From Deltaproteobacteria bacterium (GTDB lineage: Bacteria > Myxococcota_A > UBA9160 > JAFDET01), in NCBI GenBank assembly GCA_019310195.1, contig JAFDET010000061.1, positions 1 to 12,518 on the forward strand: 12,518 bases of DNA. Reading direction: 5' to 3'. Positions within the stretch are counted from its first letter, which is position 1. Each line of letters starts with the position of its first letter. Both the position numbers and the translations under genes were made by a program. The notes below the pieces were generated by a model. It saw nothing but the letters and a program-made list of their open reading frames with translations, had not been told where the DNA came from and ran no database searches. Shown here one piece after another: positions 6,622-12,518 of this stretch.

Positions 6622-7488
6622 ATGCTGCGCCCCATGCCCGCGCTCCGGCGCACCAGAGCCCGTTCCAAGAAGATCCGGCGGAGCGCGAGGCGGCGAGAGC
6701 AGCCCGCGATCCTGGAGACGCCACACCTGCGCCTGGTGCGCGCGCCGGGGGTGCCCTCCACCACCGACCCGATGCCGCGGCAGATTTCCGTAGCCACCTA
6801 CAACGTGCACCGCTGGACGGGCTTCTCGGGGCGCGCCGTCCCCGACGCGTCCCGGGCCGGGTTCGTGATCTCCGAGCTGGGCGCCGACGTGATCGGCCTT
6901 CAGGAGGTACTGTGCCCCTTCGAAGGCGACGACCCGCTGGTGCGCCTGGCCGACGCACTGGGGCTCCACCTGGCCTACGCCGTCACGCGGATCCACCGTC
7001 GTGGCCAGCTGGGCAACGCGATCCTCTCGCGCTGGCCCATCCGAGGAGCGGAGGTGCTGGACATCTCCTCCTCGCGGATCGAGCGTCGCGTCGCTGTGGC
7101 CGCGAGCATCGATGACCTGACGGGCGGTCCGGGCCTCAACGTACTGGCCACGCACATGTCTCTGGTGGACCGCACGCGCCGACGCCAGGTGGACCTGCTG
7201 TTGGAGCACCCGCAGCTGCGCGCGGGGCCTTCGGTGTTGCTGGGCGACATGAACGCCTGGCGTCGCGACCGCGCCAGCCGCCGGCTCGAGCGTGCCCACG
7301 ACCAGCATCACAACCGGGAATGGCCGGCCAGCTATCCCGCGGTCCGGCCCGTGCTGGCGCTGGATCGGATCTACACCCGCGGTGCCCGGACGCTGGAGGT
7401 GGAAGCGCACGACTCCGTGGCCGCGCGCCGCGCCTCGGACCACCTCCCCATCGTCGCGCGCCTGCGCCTCCCCACCGAAGACTTCTAA
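6622..7488 (+). CDS. Endonuclease/exonuclease/phosphatase (EEP) family protein
   Basis: This 288-residue protein carries the complete metal-dependent EEP active site: TYNVH (59-63) with Asn61, LQE (93-95) with Glu95, ATHMS (176-180) with His178, LGDMNAW (207-213) with Asp209/Asn211, LDRIY (247-251), and SDHLP (272-276). Relatives include exonuclease III, sphingomyelinases and YbhP-like proteins often found beside lipid enzymes, so the substrate may be nucleic acid or a phospholipid; sequence alone does not say. No signal peptide is evident. ATG 6622 is chosen because GAGG (6610-6613) sits 8 bases upstream. ATG 6772, just before the catalytic domain, has no Shine-Dalgarno. The chosen start adds a very basic extension (RRTRARSKKIRRSARRR, residues 9-25) absent from typical members. 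The gene is divergent from the AST-like operon. Confidence 0.8.
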   Translation: MLRPMPALRRTRARSKKIRRSARRREQPAILETPHLRLVRAPGVPSTTDPMPRQISVATYNVHRWTGFSGRAVPDASRAGFVISELGADVIGLQEVLCPFEGDDPLVRLADALGLHLAYAVTRIHRRGQLGNAILSRWPIRGAEVLDISSSRIERRVAVAASIDDLTGGPGLNVLATHMSLVDRTRRRQVDLLLEHPQLRAGPSVLLGDMNAWRRDRASRRLERAHDQHHNREWPASYPAVRPVLALDRIYTRGARTLEVEAHDSVAARRASDHLPIVARLRLPTEDF

Positions 7489-7496
7489 CCCGCACC

Positions 7497-7554
7497 CAGT
7501 GCCACTCCTGCGTTCAGGGACGTTCCTGCGTAACTGCACGCAGTACCACTCCTG
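7497..7554 (+). repeat. Imperfect 14-bp direct repeat within a REP-like element
   Basis: CAGTGCCACTCCTG (7497-7510) recurs as CAGTACCACTCCTG (7541-7554), 13 of 14 identical and 44 bases apart. The second copy lies in the loop of the long inverted repeat at 7507-7607, so the intergenic element has both direct and inverted internal repetition. Confidence 0.5.
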
Positions 7555-7607
7555 GCGGGTAGGACTGACCCCCAATGCAGTTATGCAGGAACGTCCCTCA
7601 GTGCAGG
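7507..7607. repeat. Long imperfect inverted repeat between convergent genes (REP-like/terminator)
   Basis: The core arms are 23 bases each, 7516-7538 (beginning AGGGACGTTCCTGC) and 7576-7598 (ending GCAGGAACGTCCCT). They pair at 22 of 23 positions, and the single difference is a G-T wobble. Weaker pairing extends outwards to 7507 and 7607, with a 37-base loop. The element fills nearly the whole gap between the EEP gene (stop 7488) and the MATE gene (stop at 7608), ending exactly at the MATE stop codon. Transcripts from either side could fold it into a very stable hairpin, so it could serve as a bidirectional terminator. Its size and internal repeats also resemble REP/BIME or small non-autonomous mobile elements; that is an inference, since only one copy is visible. 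Confidence 0.7.
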
Positions 7608-8978
7608 TTAGATCTCCATTCCCTTCCAGGCTCCGGAACGCCAGCGCCAGCGCAGGGCCAGCGAGAGCAGGGCCACGTAGCCGCAGCCTCCCAGCCAGGC
7701 GCCCATCAGGCCGGCGCCGAGCCACACGCCGCAGATCCAGGCCAGGGGCAGGAAGGCCAGCCAGGCCAGCGTCGTCTGCACGACGAAGGGCCAGCGGGTG
7801 TCGCCCGCACCGCGCAGCGAGCCGCTGGCGACGATCGCCACGGCGTCGAAGAGCTGGAAGGCGGCGCCCACCGCCAGCAGCGGTCGCCCCAGCCGAATCA
7901 CCTCGGCGTCCTCGGTGAAGATCCGCATCAAGAGGCCCGGGATGCCCAGGAAGAGCGCCGCCACCACGACCACCACACCCAGCCCGAGCCGTTGCGACGT
8001 GGCGTAGCTGCGCTCGGCCGCTTCCAGATCGTGAGCGCCCACGTAGCGTCCCACCAGGGTTCCCGCCGCCACCGAGAGCCCCACCACCTGCATGAATGAC
8101 AGATGCAGCAGGGCCAGGAAGGCCTGGCTCGCCGCCATCTGCAGGTCGCCCATGCGCGCCACCAGGTTGGTGAAGAGGGCGAACGTGATCATCTCCAGGA
8201 ACCACTGCCCACCGATGGGCGCCGAGATGCGCGCGAGGCGCAGCACGGAGGTTCGCGTCGGCGGCACCGATGCGGTCTGAAAGGGCTGGGCCACACGCGG
8301 GCGGAGGAAGGCGAGCAGCATCAACCCGGCGTAGGTGAACTCGGCGATGGCGCTGGCCGCGCCCGCGCCGGCGACCCCCAGCTCGGGCAGGCCCAGCTTC
8401 CCGAAGATCAGGCCGTAGTCCAGGACGAAGTTGACCAGGTTGGCGACGAGCATCGCGTAGAGCGGTGTGCGGGTGTCACCGATGCCGCGGAAGAACGACG
8501 CCAGCGCCATGCCGGTGACCGCGCCCATGGCACCCAGCGAGCGCGGGCGCACGTAGTCCCCGGCCACGGCCTGAAGGTCCGCCGAGGGGCCGAGCAGCCC
8601 GATCAGCGTCGGGAAGACCCAGGCGAAGAGCCCGAGCGCCAGGCCAGCCAACGGGACCAGCGTGTAGAGCGCCTGCCAGGCCCAGGCGCCGCACTCACGC
8701 TCGCGTCCCCCGCCGTGCGCCTGCGAGACGAAGGTCTGCACGCCCGTGGACGTGCCCATGAAGAAGCACAGGGCGGTCCAGTACCAGATGCCGCCGTAGC
8801 CCACGCCGCCCAGCGGGGTGGCGCCGAGGCGTCCCACGAAGGCGGTGTCCACCAGCTGCAGCAGCGTGACCGACAGGTTGGTCAGCACCACCGGGTAGGC
8901 GAGGGACGCCACCTCGCGCAGTCCGCCCGGAATGCCCCGGGGGTCGGTCCTCTCTGTGGTCTCGGCCAGTGTGGCCAT
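7608..8978 (-). CDS. MATE-family multidrug/cation efflux transporter
   Basis: This 456-residue integral membrane protein has the two-lobed MATE pattern, with about twelve hydrophobic helices in two homologous halves (roughly 22-215 and 240-435). Typical family features are the first-helix region PVVLTNLSVTLLQLVDTAFVG (residues 29-49), the QTFVSQAHGGG loop (81-91), SFFRGIGDTRTP in the first half, and its counterpart GSLRGAGDTRWP in the second. MATE proteins export organic cations, drugs or metabolites in exchange for Na+ or H+ across the inner membrane; the substrate here is unknown. ATG 8978 has GGAG (8990-8987) 8 bases upstream. The leader is unusual: a perfect 15-bp hairpin ends 24 bases before the start, and a short ORF with its own ribosome site lies above that. 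This suggests regulation by attenuation. Confidence 0.92.
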   Translation of the reverse strand: MATLAETTERTDPRGIPGGLREVASLAYPVVLTNLSVTLLQLVDTAFVGRLGATPLGGVGYGGIWYWTALCFFMGTSTGVQTFVSQAHGGGRERECGAWAWQALYTLVPLAGLALGLFAWVFPTLIGLLGPSADLQAVAGDYVRPRSLGAMGAVTGMALASFFRGIGDTRTPLYAMLVANLVNFVLDYGLIFGKLGLPELGVAGAGAASAIAEFTYAGLMLLAFLRPRVAQPFQTASVPPTRTSVLRLARISAPIGGQWFLEMITFALFTNLVARMGDLQMAASQAFLALLHLSFMQVVGLSVAAGTLVGRYVGAHDLEAAERSYATSQRLGLGVVVVVAALFLGIPGLLMRIFTEDAEVIRLGRPLLAVGAAFQLFDAVAIVASGSLRGAGDTRWPFVVQTTLAWLAFLPLAWICGVWLGAGLMGAWLGGCGYVALLSLALRWRWRSGAWKGMEI

Positions 8979-9001
8979 GTTCGAAGCTCCATCCCGAAAC
9001 G

Positions 9002-9039
9002 CCGGAGGCCGCGAGCTGCCTTGCGCTCGCGGCCTCCGG
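9002..9039. terminator. Perfect 15-bp GC hairpin in the MATE leader
   Basis: CCGGAGGCCGCGAGC (9002-9016) and GCTCGCGGCCTCCGG (9025-9039) form a perfect 15-bp stem with an 8-base loop. On the minus strand it starts 25 bases after the stop of a 27-codon ORF and ends 23 bases before the MATE start codon. It is followed by a short CGTTTCGG rather than a strong T-run. It could be a terminator/attenuator, or a fold that affects the MATE ribosome site. As a plain terminator it would have no obvious longer gene to end, since both flanking long genes point away from it. Confidence 0.6.
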
Positions 9040-9064
9040 TGGCTCCGTTCTCACGGGACTGGCT

Positions 9065-9148
9065 TCATGGGCGAGCGCGCAGGGTTTCCTTCTGGATGAC
9101 GCGGTTCACGCCACCCATCCGGTTCCGGGTCATGCAGACGCCATTCAT
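9065..9148 (-). CDS. Possible 27-residue leader peptide upstream of the MATE gene
   Basis: ATG 9148 has a strong ribosome site, GAGGGAG, with the last G 6 bases upstream. It opens a 27-codon frame ending at TGA (9065-9067). The peptide starts MNGVCMTRNRMGGVNR and ends ETLRARP. It contains two basic-X-basic triplets (RNR, RAR), the type of motif known to stall ribosomes on macrolides in some resistance leaders. The perfect hairpin at 9039-9002 and then the MATE efflux gene follow. The arrangement is that of a leader-peptide attenuator, but no conservation can be tested here and short frames occur by chance in GC-rich DNA. I do not recognise the peptide. A longer 79-residue version of the frame would overlap the opposite lipoprotein gene and is less likely. 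Confidence 0.3.
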   Translation of the reverse strand: MNGVCMTRNRMGGVNRVIQKETLRARP

Positions 9149-9236
9149 CGAAGGCTCCCTCGCGCAGCCGGCGCGCGATCGGACCACCCTACCACCGGCG
9201 ATTGCGGGCAGCAACCGATGAGGTACAAGGGTCGAA

Positions 9237-9554
9237 GTGCGCCGCGCTCTCGCAATCGCTCTGCTGGCCCTCTTGCTCCCCGCCTGCTCCCCGTGGCGGG
9301 CCACGCGGCTCTACGCCGACGGGACCCGGGCCCTGGACGCGGGCCGGACCGAGCAGGCGATCGGCGATCTCGAGCAGGCGGCGGTGCTGATGCCGGCGTC
9401 CGGCGAGGTCCAGAACCACCTGGGCATCGCCTACCTCCAGGCGGGGCGCAAACGCGACGCGCGCGATGCCTTCGCTCGGGCCGTGGCCCTCAACTGCTCC
9501 AACCCGAGCGCTCGCAGCAACCTGGAGCTTCTCGACCGCGAGCTGGGGCGATGA
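9237..9554 (+). CDS. Small TPR-containing lipoprotein
   Basis: This 105-residue protein starts at GTG 9237, with AAGGG just upstream at good spacing. The N-terminus is a short lipoprotein signal: two Arg, a hydrophobic stretch, then the lipobox LLPAC with Cys17 as the lipidated residue. The mature part holds about two tetratricopeptide repeats, residues 24-56 (YADGTRALDAGRTEQAIGDL) and 57-92 (VQNHLGIAYLQAGRKRDARD). This suggests a protein-binding adaptor tethered to the inner or outer membrane, possibly a small relative of PilF-like TPR lipoproteins. A specific partner cannot be named. Its stop overlaps the next gene's start (ATGA at 9551), so the two are probably translationally coupled. Confidence 0.75.
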   Translation: MRRALAIALLALLLPACSPWRATRLYADGTRALDAGRTEQAIGDLEQAAVLMPASGEVQNHLGIAYLQAGRKRDARDAFARAVALNCSNPSARSNLELLDRELGR

Positions 9555-10033
9555 GCGGCGGCGACGACGAGCGGCCGCGCCGCAGCTGGCGTGAGATCGA
9601 CCGCATGCGCGACGGCTCGGGGCATCGGTCCGATGAGCGCAAGCCGCGCGGCAAGGCGGCCGAGGCGCGCTCCCGCCAAGCAGCCCAGACGTACCTGAAG
9701 CAGATCGACGGCCTGTTTGCCCAGGACGGCGGCGGGGCCGAGAGCGAGCGCCTGGCGCGGGCCGTGCGCGAGGCCCATGGGACCGCGCAGTTGGCCGAGG
9801 CCTGCGTCGCCTACCGCGACGCCGTGGGCTTTCCTCGTGATCCGGAGCTGGTCTCGATGTTCCTGGACTGCGGTGAGCGCGAGTTGGTGGCCGGCGCCCT
9901 CACGGCGCTGGCGGAGGCCCACGCCCAGGAGCCGGTCGCGCTGGGAGCCGGCTTCCGCAGTCAGCTGCGGCTGCTGGCCGAGGATCCCGACGACGAGATC
10001 GCCGGCGCCGCCGAGGACCTGTTGGGCGCGTGA
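9551..10033 (+). CDS. Unknown protein with N-terminal RSWREIDRMRD motif
   Basis: This is a 160-residue soluble protein with no signal peptide or membrane segment. Residues 1-45 are highly charged and probably disordered, with a striking RSWREIDRMRDGS block (11-23) that looks like a short linear motif. Residues 46-160 are mostly predicted helix, and 95-157 (PELVSMFLDCGERELVAGALTALAE onwards) resemble one or two HEAT-like helical repeats. I cannot assign a function. The start ATG overlaps the stop of the TPR lipoprotein gene (ATGA), and the Fur-family gene follows 47 bases later or overlaps if GTG 10030 is used. The coupling suggests it works with the lipoprotein. Codon usage matches its neighbours, so the frame is very likely real. 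Confidence 0.75.
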   Translation: MSGGDDERPRRSWREIDRMRDGSGHRSDERKPRGKAAEARSRQAAQTYLKQIDGLFAQDGGGAESERLARAVREAHGTAQLAEACVAYRDAVGFPRDPELVSMFLDCGERELVAGALTALAEAHAQEPVALGAGFRSQLRLLAEDPDDEIAGAAEDLLGA

Positions 10034-10080
10034 ACGCGGTGACTTGCCCCGTCCCGGTCCGTCTCGTAGAGTCGCGCGGG

Positions 10081-10512
10081 ATGGCCCACGACGTCGAACG
10101 ACAGTCGCTGGCGCGCTATCTGGACGACCACAATCTTCGTCACACGCGCCAACGCGACGCCATCTTGGAAGTGTTCCTCGACGCCGAGGGTCACACGACC
10201 GCCGAGAACCTGTACGAGCGGGTTCGCGGCAAGCATCCGAACATCGGCTACACGACCGTCTACCGGACCATGAAGCTGCTCTGCGATGCGGGCCTGGCTG
10301 CGGAGCGTCGCTTCGAGGACGGCATCACCCGTTACGAGATCATGCACGAGCACCACGACCACCTCGTGTGCACGCGCTGTGGAAGGATCATCGAGTTCGA
10401 GTGTGGGATGATTGAATCGGCACAGGATCAGATCGCGGACCGCTATGGCTTCCGCATCCTGCGCCATCGTCACGAGCTCTACGGTCATTGCCGGGATTGT
10501 CGAGACGATTGA
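10081..10512 (+). CDS. fur: Fur-family metal-dependent transcriptional regulator
   Basis: This 143-residue protein has the two-domain Fur plan. The N-terminal winged helix includes LRHTRQRDAILEVF (19-32), HTTAENLYERV (38-48) and the recognition helix region GYTTVYRTMKLL (56-67). The C-terminal dimerisation/metal domain has RYEIMHEHHDHLVCTRC (84-100), CGRIIEFE (100-107), and a final CRDC (137-140). The two CxxC pairs (97/100 and 137/140) would hold structural zinc, and His89/His92/Asp93/His94 supply regulatory metal ligands. The HHDHLVC form resembles Fur itself, but PerR or Zur roles cannot be excluded. ATG 10081 gives a typical N-terminus; GTG 10030 would overlap the upstream stop (GTGA) but adds 17 residues unlike the family. 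It sits in an operon with an exported phosphatase and two upstream genes. No Fur box is visible. Confidence 0.9.
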   Translation: MAHDVERQSLARYLDDHNLRHTRQRDAILEVFLDAEGHTTAENLYERVRGKHPNIGYTTVYRTMKLLCDAGLAAERRFEDGITRYEIMHEHHDHLVCTRCGRIIEFECGMIESAQDQIADRYGFRILRHRHELYGHCRDCRDD

Positions 10513-12137
10513 GCCACGCGGGCCTCGTTGCGGGGCTCGTGTGGGTGTTGCTGGGAGCGGGGTGCAGAGCGCCCGCGAGTGAGCCGCGTCTGGTCCTGCT
10601 CCTGGTGGTGGACCAGTTGCGGGCCGACCGCCTGGACCCGGAGCTGCCGGGCGGCCTGGGGCGGCTCGCGCGCGAGGGCCGCGTCTTTGCCGACGCGGCA
10701 CTCGATCACGCCTTCACCGAGACGTGTCCCGGCCACGTGGCCGCGTCCACCGGGCGCCATCCCGGTCCCGTCGGCGTCCCCGGAAACGAGTGGGTCGACG
10801 CCGAGGCCGGTGAGCGCTTCTACTGCGTGGACGATCCGTCGCCGGAGGCCCGCACGCTGGGCGGGAGCCAGGGCCGCTCGCCCCACGCGATCGGGGCCAC
10901 GGCCCTGGGCGACTGGCTCAAGTGGGCCCATCCCGAGGCGAAGGTCTTCTCGGTCTCGGCGAAGGACCGGGCCGCCATCGGCCTGGGCGGACAGCGCCCC
11001 GACGCGGCGTACTGGCTGGACCGCACGGAGGCTCTGGGCTTCACCACCAGCCGCTGGTACCGGGAGGCGCTGCCCGAGTGGGTCGAGCGCTTCAACGGGA
11101 AGGGCGCCTCGGGGTTCGTGGCCGCGCTGCCGGCCGAGTGGCAGCACGCCACGGGCAGCCCGGCCAACGGGGCGCGCCCCGACCCGCATCCGCGCGAGAT
11201 GGATCGCTTCTCCGCCACCTCGCCCCACCCGCTGGCGGGGGCCGAGCGGGCACAGACCCTGGAGCGCCTGTCGGTCACCCCCTATCTGGACGACGTGACC
11301 CTCGACTTCGCCCGTGCGCTGGTCTCCCGGGAGGGGCTGGGCGACGATCCGGTGCCGGACCTGCTGGCCGTCTCGCTCTCCGCGGCCGATCTGGTGGGCC
11401 ACTACTACGGGCCTTGGAGCCAGGAGTCGAGGGATGCCCTGCTCCGGCTCGACCGTTCCCTGGGCCGCTTCCTCGACGCCCTCGAGGCGCAGGTCGGGCG
11501 CGAGGGCTTGGTGGTGGCCCTGACCTCCGATCACGGGGTGCTGGCCCTGCCGGAGTGGCTCTCGGAGTCCGGCCTTTCGAACTGCCCCATCCTGGGCGGC
11601 CGGGTGGACGCGCGCGGACTGCTGGCCGCCCTGGGCACCAACCTGGACGAGGCCTTCGGCGTCGAAGGAGCCGAAGCCGGGCCCTGGATCCACGAGGCGG
11701 GCACTCGCTTCACGGTGAACGATGTCCGCTCGCGAGCCACCGGCGTGCCTCCCGATGCGATCCTGGGCCGGGCCCGGCGCTTCTTCGAGGCCCAGCCCGT
11801 GGTGGCCCGGGTGTGGACGGCCGCCGAGATCGCCGCCGGCGACGGCCCGGAGCCGTTCGCCTCGCTCTACCGCAACTCGCACCACCCGACCCGGGGCGGC
11901 GACATGGTGGTGCAGACGATCCCGGACTGCCTGGTGAGTCCGTACTCCGCCGGCACCAGCCACGGCTCGCCCTACCGCTACGACCGGGCCGTGCCGCTGG
12001 TCGTAGCGGGCGCCGGCGTGGTGCCGGGTGTGGTGCGCGGTCGCGCTTCCGTCGTGGACCTGGCACCCACTCTGGCCGCCCTGCTCGGCATTCCCACACC
12101 CGGCGATCTGGACGGCAGCGCGCTGCCGCTGCGCTAG
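10497..12137 (+). CDS. Exported alkaline phosphatase/type I phosphodiesterase lipoprotein (PafA-like)
   Basis: This 546-residue enzyme of the alkaline phosphatase superfamily carries the two-metal site: Asp39 in LLVVDQLRAD, nucleophile Thr76 in FTETCPGH, Asp298 and His302 in SAADLVGHYYG, Asp345/His346 in TSDHG, and His489 in GTSHGSP. The GVPGNEW block (93-99) and overall length fit the PafA/nucleotide-pyrophosphatase group, which cleaves phosphomonoesters or diesters outside the cytoplasm. The N-terminus is a lipoprotein signal ending LLGAGC (Cys23). Several TTG starts are possible: 10488, 10497 and 10509 (TTGA overlap with the Fur stop). I chose 10497 because it keeps the two arginines expected in the signal n-region; 10509 is the best coupling candidate. 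It overlaps the Fur-family gene, so the two are co-transcribed. The stop lies 4 bases from the convergent DUF1501 gene. Confidence 0.88.
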   Translation: MSRRLSHAGLVAGLVWVLLGAGCRAPASEPRLVLLLVVDQLRADRLDPELPGGLGRLAREGRVFADAALDHAFTETCPGHVAASTGRHPGPVGVPGNEWVDAEAGERFYCVDDPSPEARTLGGSQGRSPHAIGATALGDWLKWAHPEAKVFSVSAKDRAAIGLGGQRPDAAYWLDRTEALGFTTSRWYREALPEWVERFNGKGASGFVAALPAEWQHATGSPANGARPDPHPREMDRFSATSPHPLAGAERAQTLERLSVTPYLDDVTLDFARALVSREGLGDDPVPDLLAVSLSAADLVGHYYGPWSQESRDALLRLDRSLGRFLDALEAQVGREGLVVALTSDHGVLALPEWLSESGLSNCPILGGRVDARGLLAALGTNLDEAFGVEGAEAGPWIHEAGTRFTVNDVRSRATGVPPDAILGRARRFFEAQPVVARVWTAAEIAAGDGPEPFASLYRNSHHPTRGGDMVVQTIPDCLVSPYSAGTSHGSPYRYDRAVPLVVAGAGVVPGVVRGRASVVDLAPTLAALLGIPTPGDLDGSALPLR

Positions 12138-12144
12138 CGGGCTA
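12135..12144. other. Palindrome formed by two convergent stop codons
   Basis: TAGCGGGCTA (12135-12144) contains the TAG of the plus-strand phosphatase and the TAG of the minus-strand DUF1501 gene, as arms TAGC/GCTA around GG. The genes end 4 bases apart with no terminator hairpin between them, so each transcript must run into the other gene's 3' end. Confidence 0.5.
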
Positions 12145-12516
12145 CGCGATCACGGGCGCCGGCGTGAACGGTCCGCCCGGCAGCACGGCCGTGTGGTCGG
12201 CGCCGAGCCAGTCGTCGATGATGGCCGCGTAGACGCTCCGGAAGTCCACGTTGATCTTCAGGTTGCCGTGGTTGTCCAAGTCGTCCAGCGCGGGCACGCC
12301 TCCGTGCAGGCCGCCGGCCACCCCGTCTCCCAGAAGCATCACCGATCCACCGCGGCCGTGGTCCGTGCCCGCGTTGTTTCCGGAGTCGTTCTGGTAGGCG
12401 CGGCGACCGAACTCGGTGTAGACCATCGTGACGACGCGATCGGAGACGTGCAGGGTCTCCTGGTCCCGTTGGAAGCCGAACAGGGCCTGCGACAGCTCGT
12501 TCAGCAGGTACGGGTG
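12142..12516 (-). CDS. DUF1501 protein, C-terminal part (runs off the window)
   Basis: The last 124 residues are visible; the N-terminus lies beyond the window edge, and the first full codon is at 12516. They match the end of DUF1501 proteins: SDRVVTMVYTEFGRR (residues 25-39 of this part), the GTDHGRGGSVMLLGDGV block with its likely metal-binding Asp-His, GGLHGGVPALDDLD, and DFRSVYAAIIDDWLG near the end. DUF1501 members belong to the sulfatase/phosphatase-like fold. They are usually exported by the Tat pathway and often paired with a DUF1800 gene, but their reaction is not established. The ATG at 12426 is internal, not the start. The gene is convergent with the phosphatase, 4 bases between stops, with no terminator visible. 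Confidence 0.88.
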   Translation of the reverse strand, partial: HPYLLNELSQALFGFQRDQETLHVSDRVVTMVYTEFGRRAYQNDSGNNAGTDHGRGGSVMLLGDGVAGGLHGGVPALDDLDNHGNLKINVDFRSVYAAIIDDWLGADHTAVLPGGPFTPAPVIA

Positions 12517-12518
12517 CC

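Noticed and set aside
5084..6793. 569-codon plus-strand open frame
   Set aside because: It is antisense to the class III aminotransferase; no motif is recognisable and the composition is that of a shadow frame.
7497..7607. Repeats at this site as a CRISPR array
   Set aside because: There are only two short imperfect direct copies with unequal context and a dominating inverted repeat; there is no regular repeat-spacer series and no cas gene.
9065..9304. 79-codon minus-strand frame as a full gene
   Set aside because: It would overlap the signal peptide region of the opposite lipoprotein gene and has no ribosome site; only the 27-codon inner start at 9148 is supported.
10485..11963. 492-codon minus-strand open frame
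   Set aside because: It is antisense to the phosphatase, which has a complete two-metal site and a lipoprotein signal.

Overview
This is a very GC-rich stretch of a Gram-negative bacterial chromosome. It is densely packed, with many GTG/TTG starts and 4-base stop/start overlaps. The Gram-negative reading rests on a VPEP-type PEP-CTERM sorting tail, two lipoprotein signals, a periplasmic diheme cytochrome c and a DUF1501 protein. The overall look (PEP-CTERM, DUF1501, F420-type reductase family, Fur, AST genes) fits a Myxococcota/Deltaproteobacteria-like or related uncultured lineage. The lineage is an inference and no marker gene here fixes it. I see no rRNA, tRNA, CRISPR array, integrase or complete insertion sequence.

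Layout. 1-113: the last residues of a PEP-CTERM surface protein (+). 242-616: a small deazaflavin-dependent-reductase-like protein (+). 617-815: no intact gene, but a short decayed copy of the 3' end of the amidinohydrolase gene found at 1739, plus an imperfect hairpin. 816-1589: an exported diheme cytochrome c (-). 1739-6514: four overlapping minus-strand genes in the order aminotransferase, arginine N-succinyltransferase, succinylglutamate-semialdehyde dehydrogenase, amidinohydrolase. 6622-7488: a divergent EEP-family nuclease/phosphatase (+). 7497-7607: a long inverted repeat between convergent genes. 7608-8978: a MATE efflux pump (-), preceded by a perfect 15-bp hairpin and a possible 27-codon leader ORF. 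9237-12137: a plus-strand cluster of TPR lipoprotein, unknown RSWREIDRMRD protein, Fur-family regulator and exported phosphatase lipoprotein. 12142-end: the C-terminal part of a DUF1501 protein (-).

The centrepiece is the arginine-succinyltransferase (AST) cluster. The gene order matches the enterobacterial astC-astA-astD-astB-astE order. However, the astB slot holds a 323-residue DDAH/arginine-deiminase-type pentein hydrolase instead of the roughly 450-residue AstB, and no astE follows. The simplest reading is non-orthologous replacement of succinylarginine dihydrolase, giving arginine to succinylarginine to succinylornithine to succinylglutamate, with desuccinylation encoded elsewhere. An alternative arginine or methylarginine pathway is also possible.

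Other points of interest are the leader-ORF/hairpin/efflux-gene arrangement, which resembles ribosome-mediated attenuation, the REP-like inverted repeat, and the unusual coupling of a Fur-family regulator to a secreted phosphatase.
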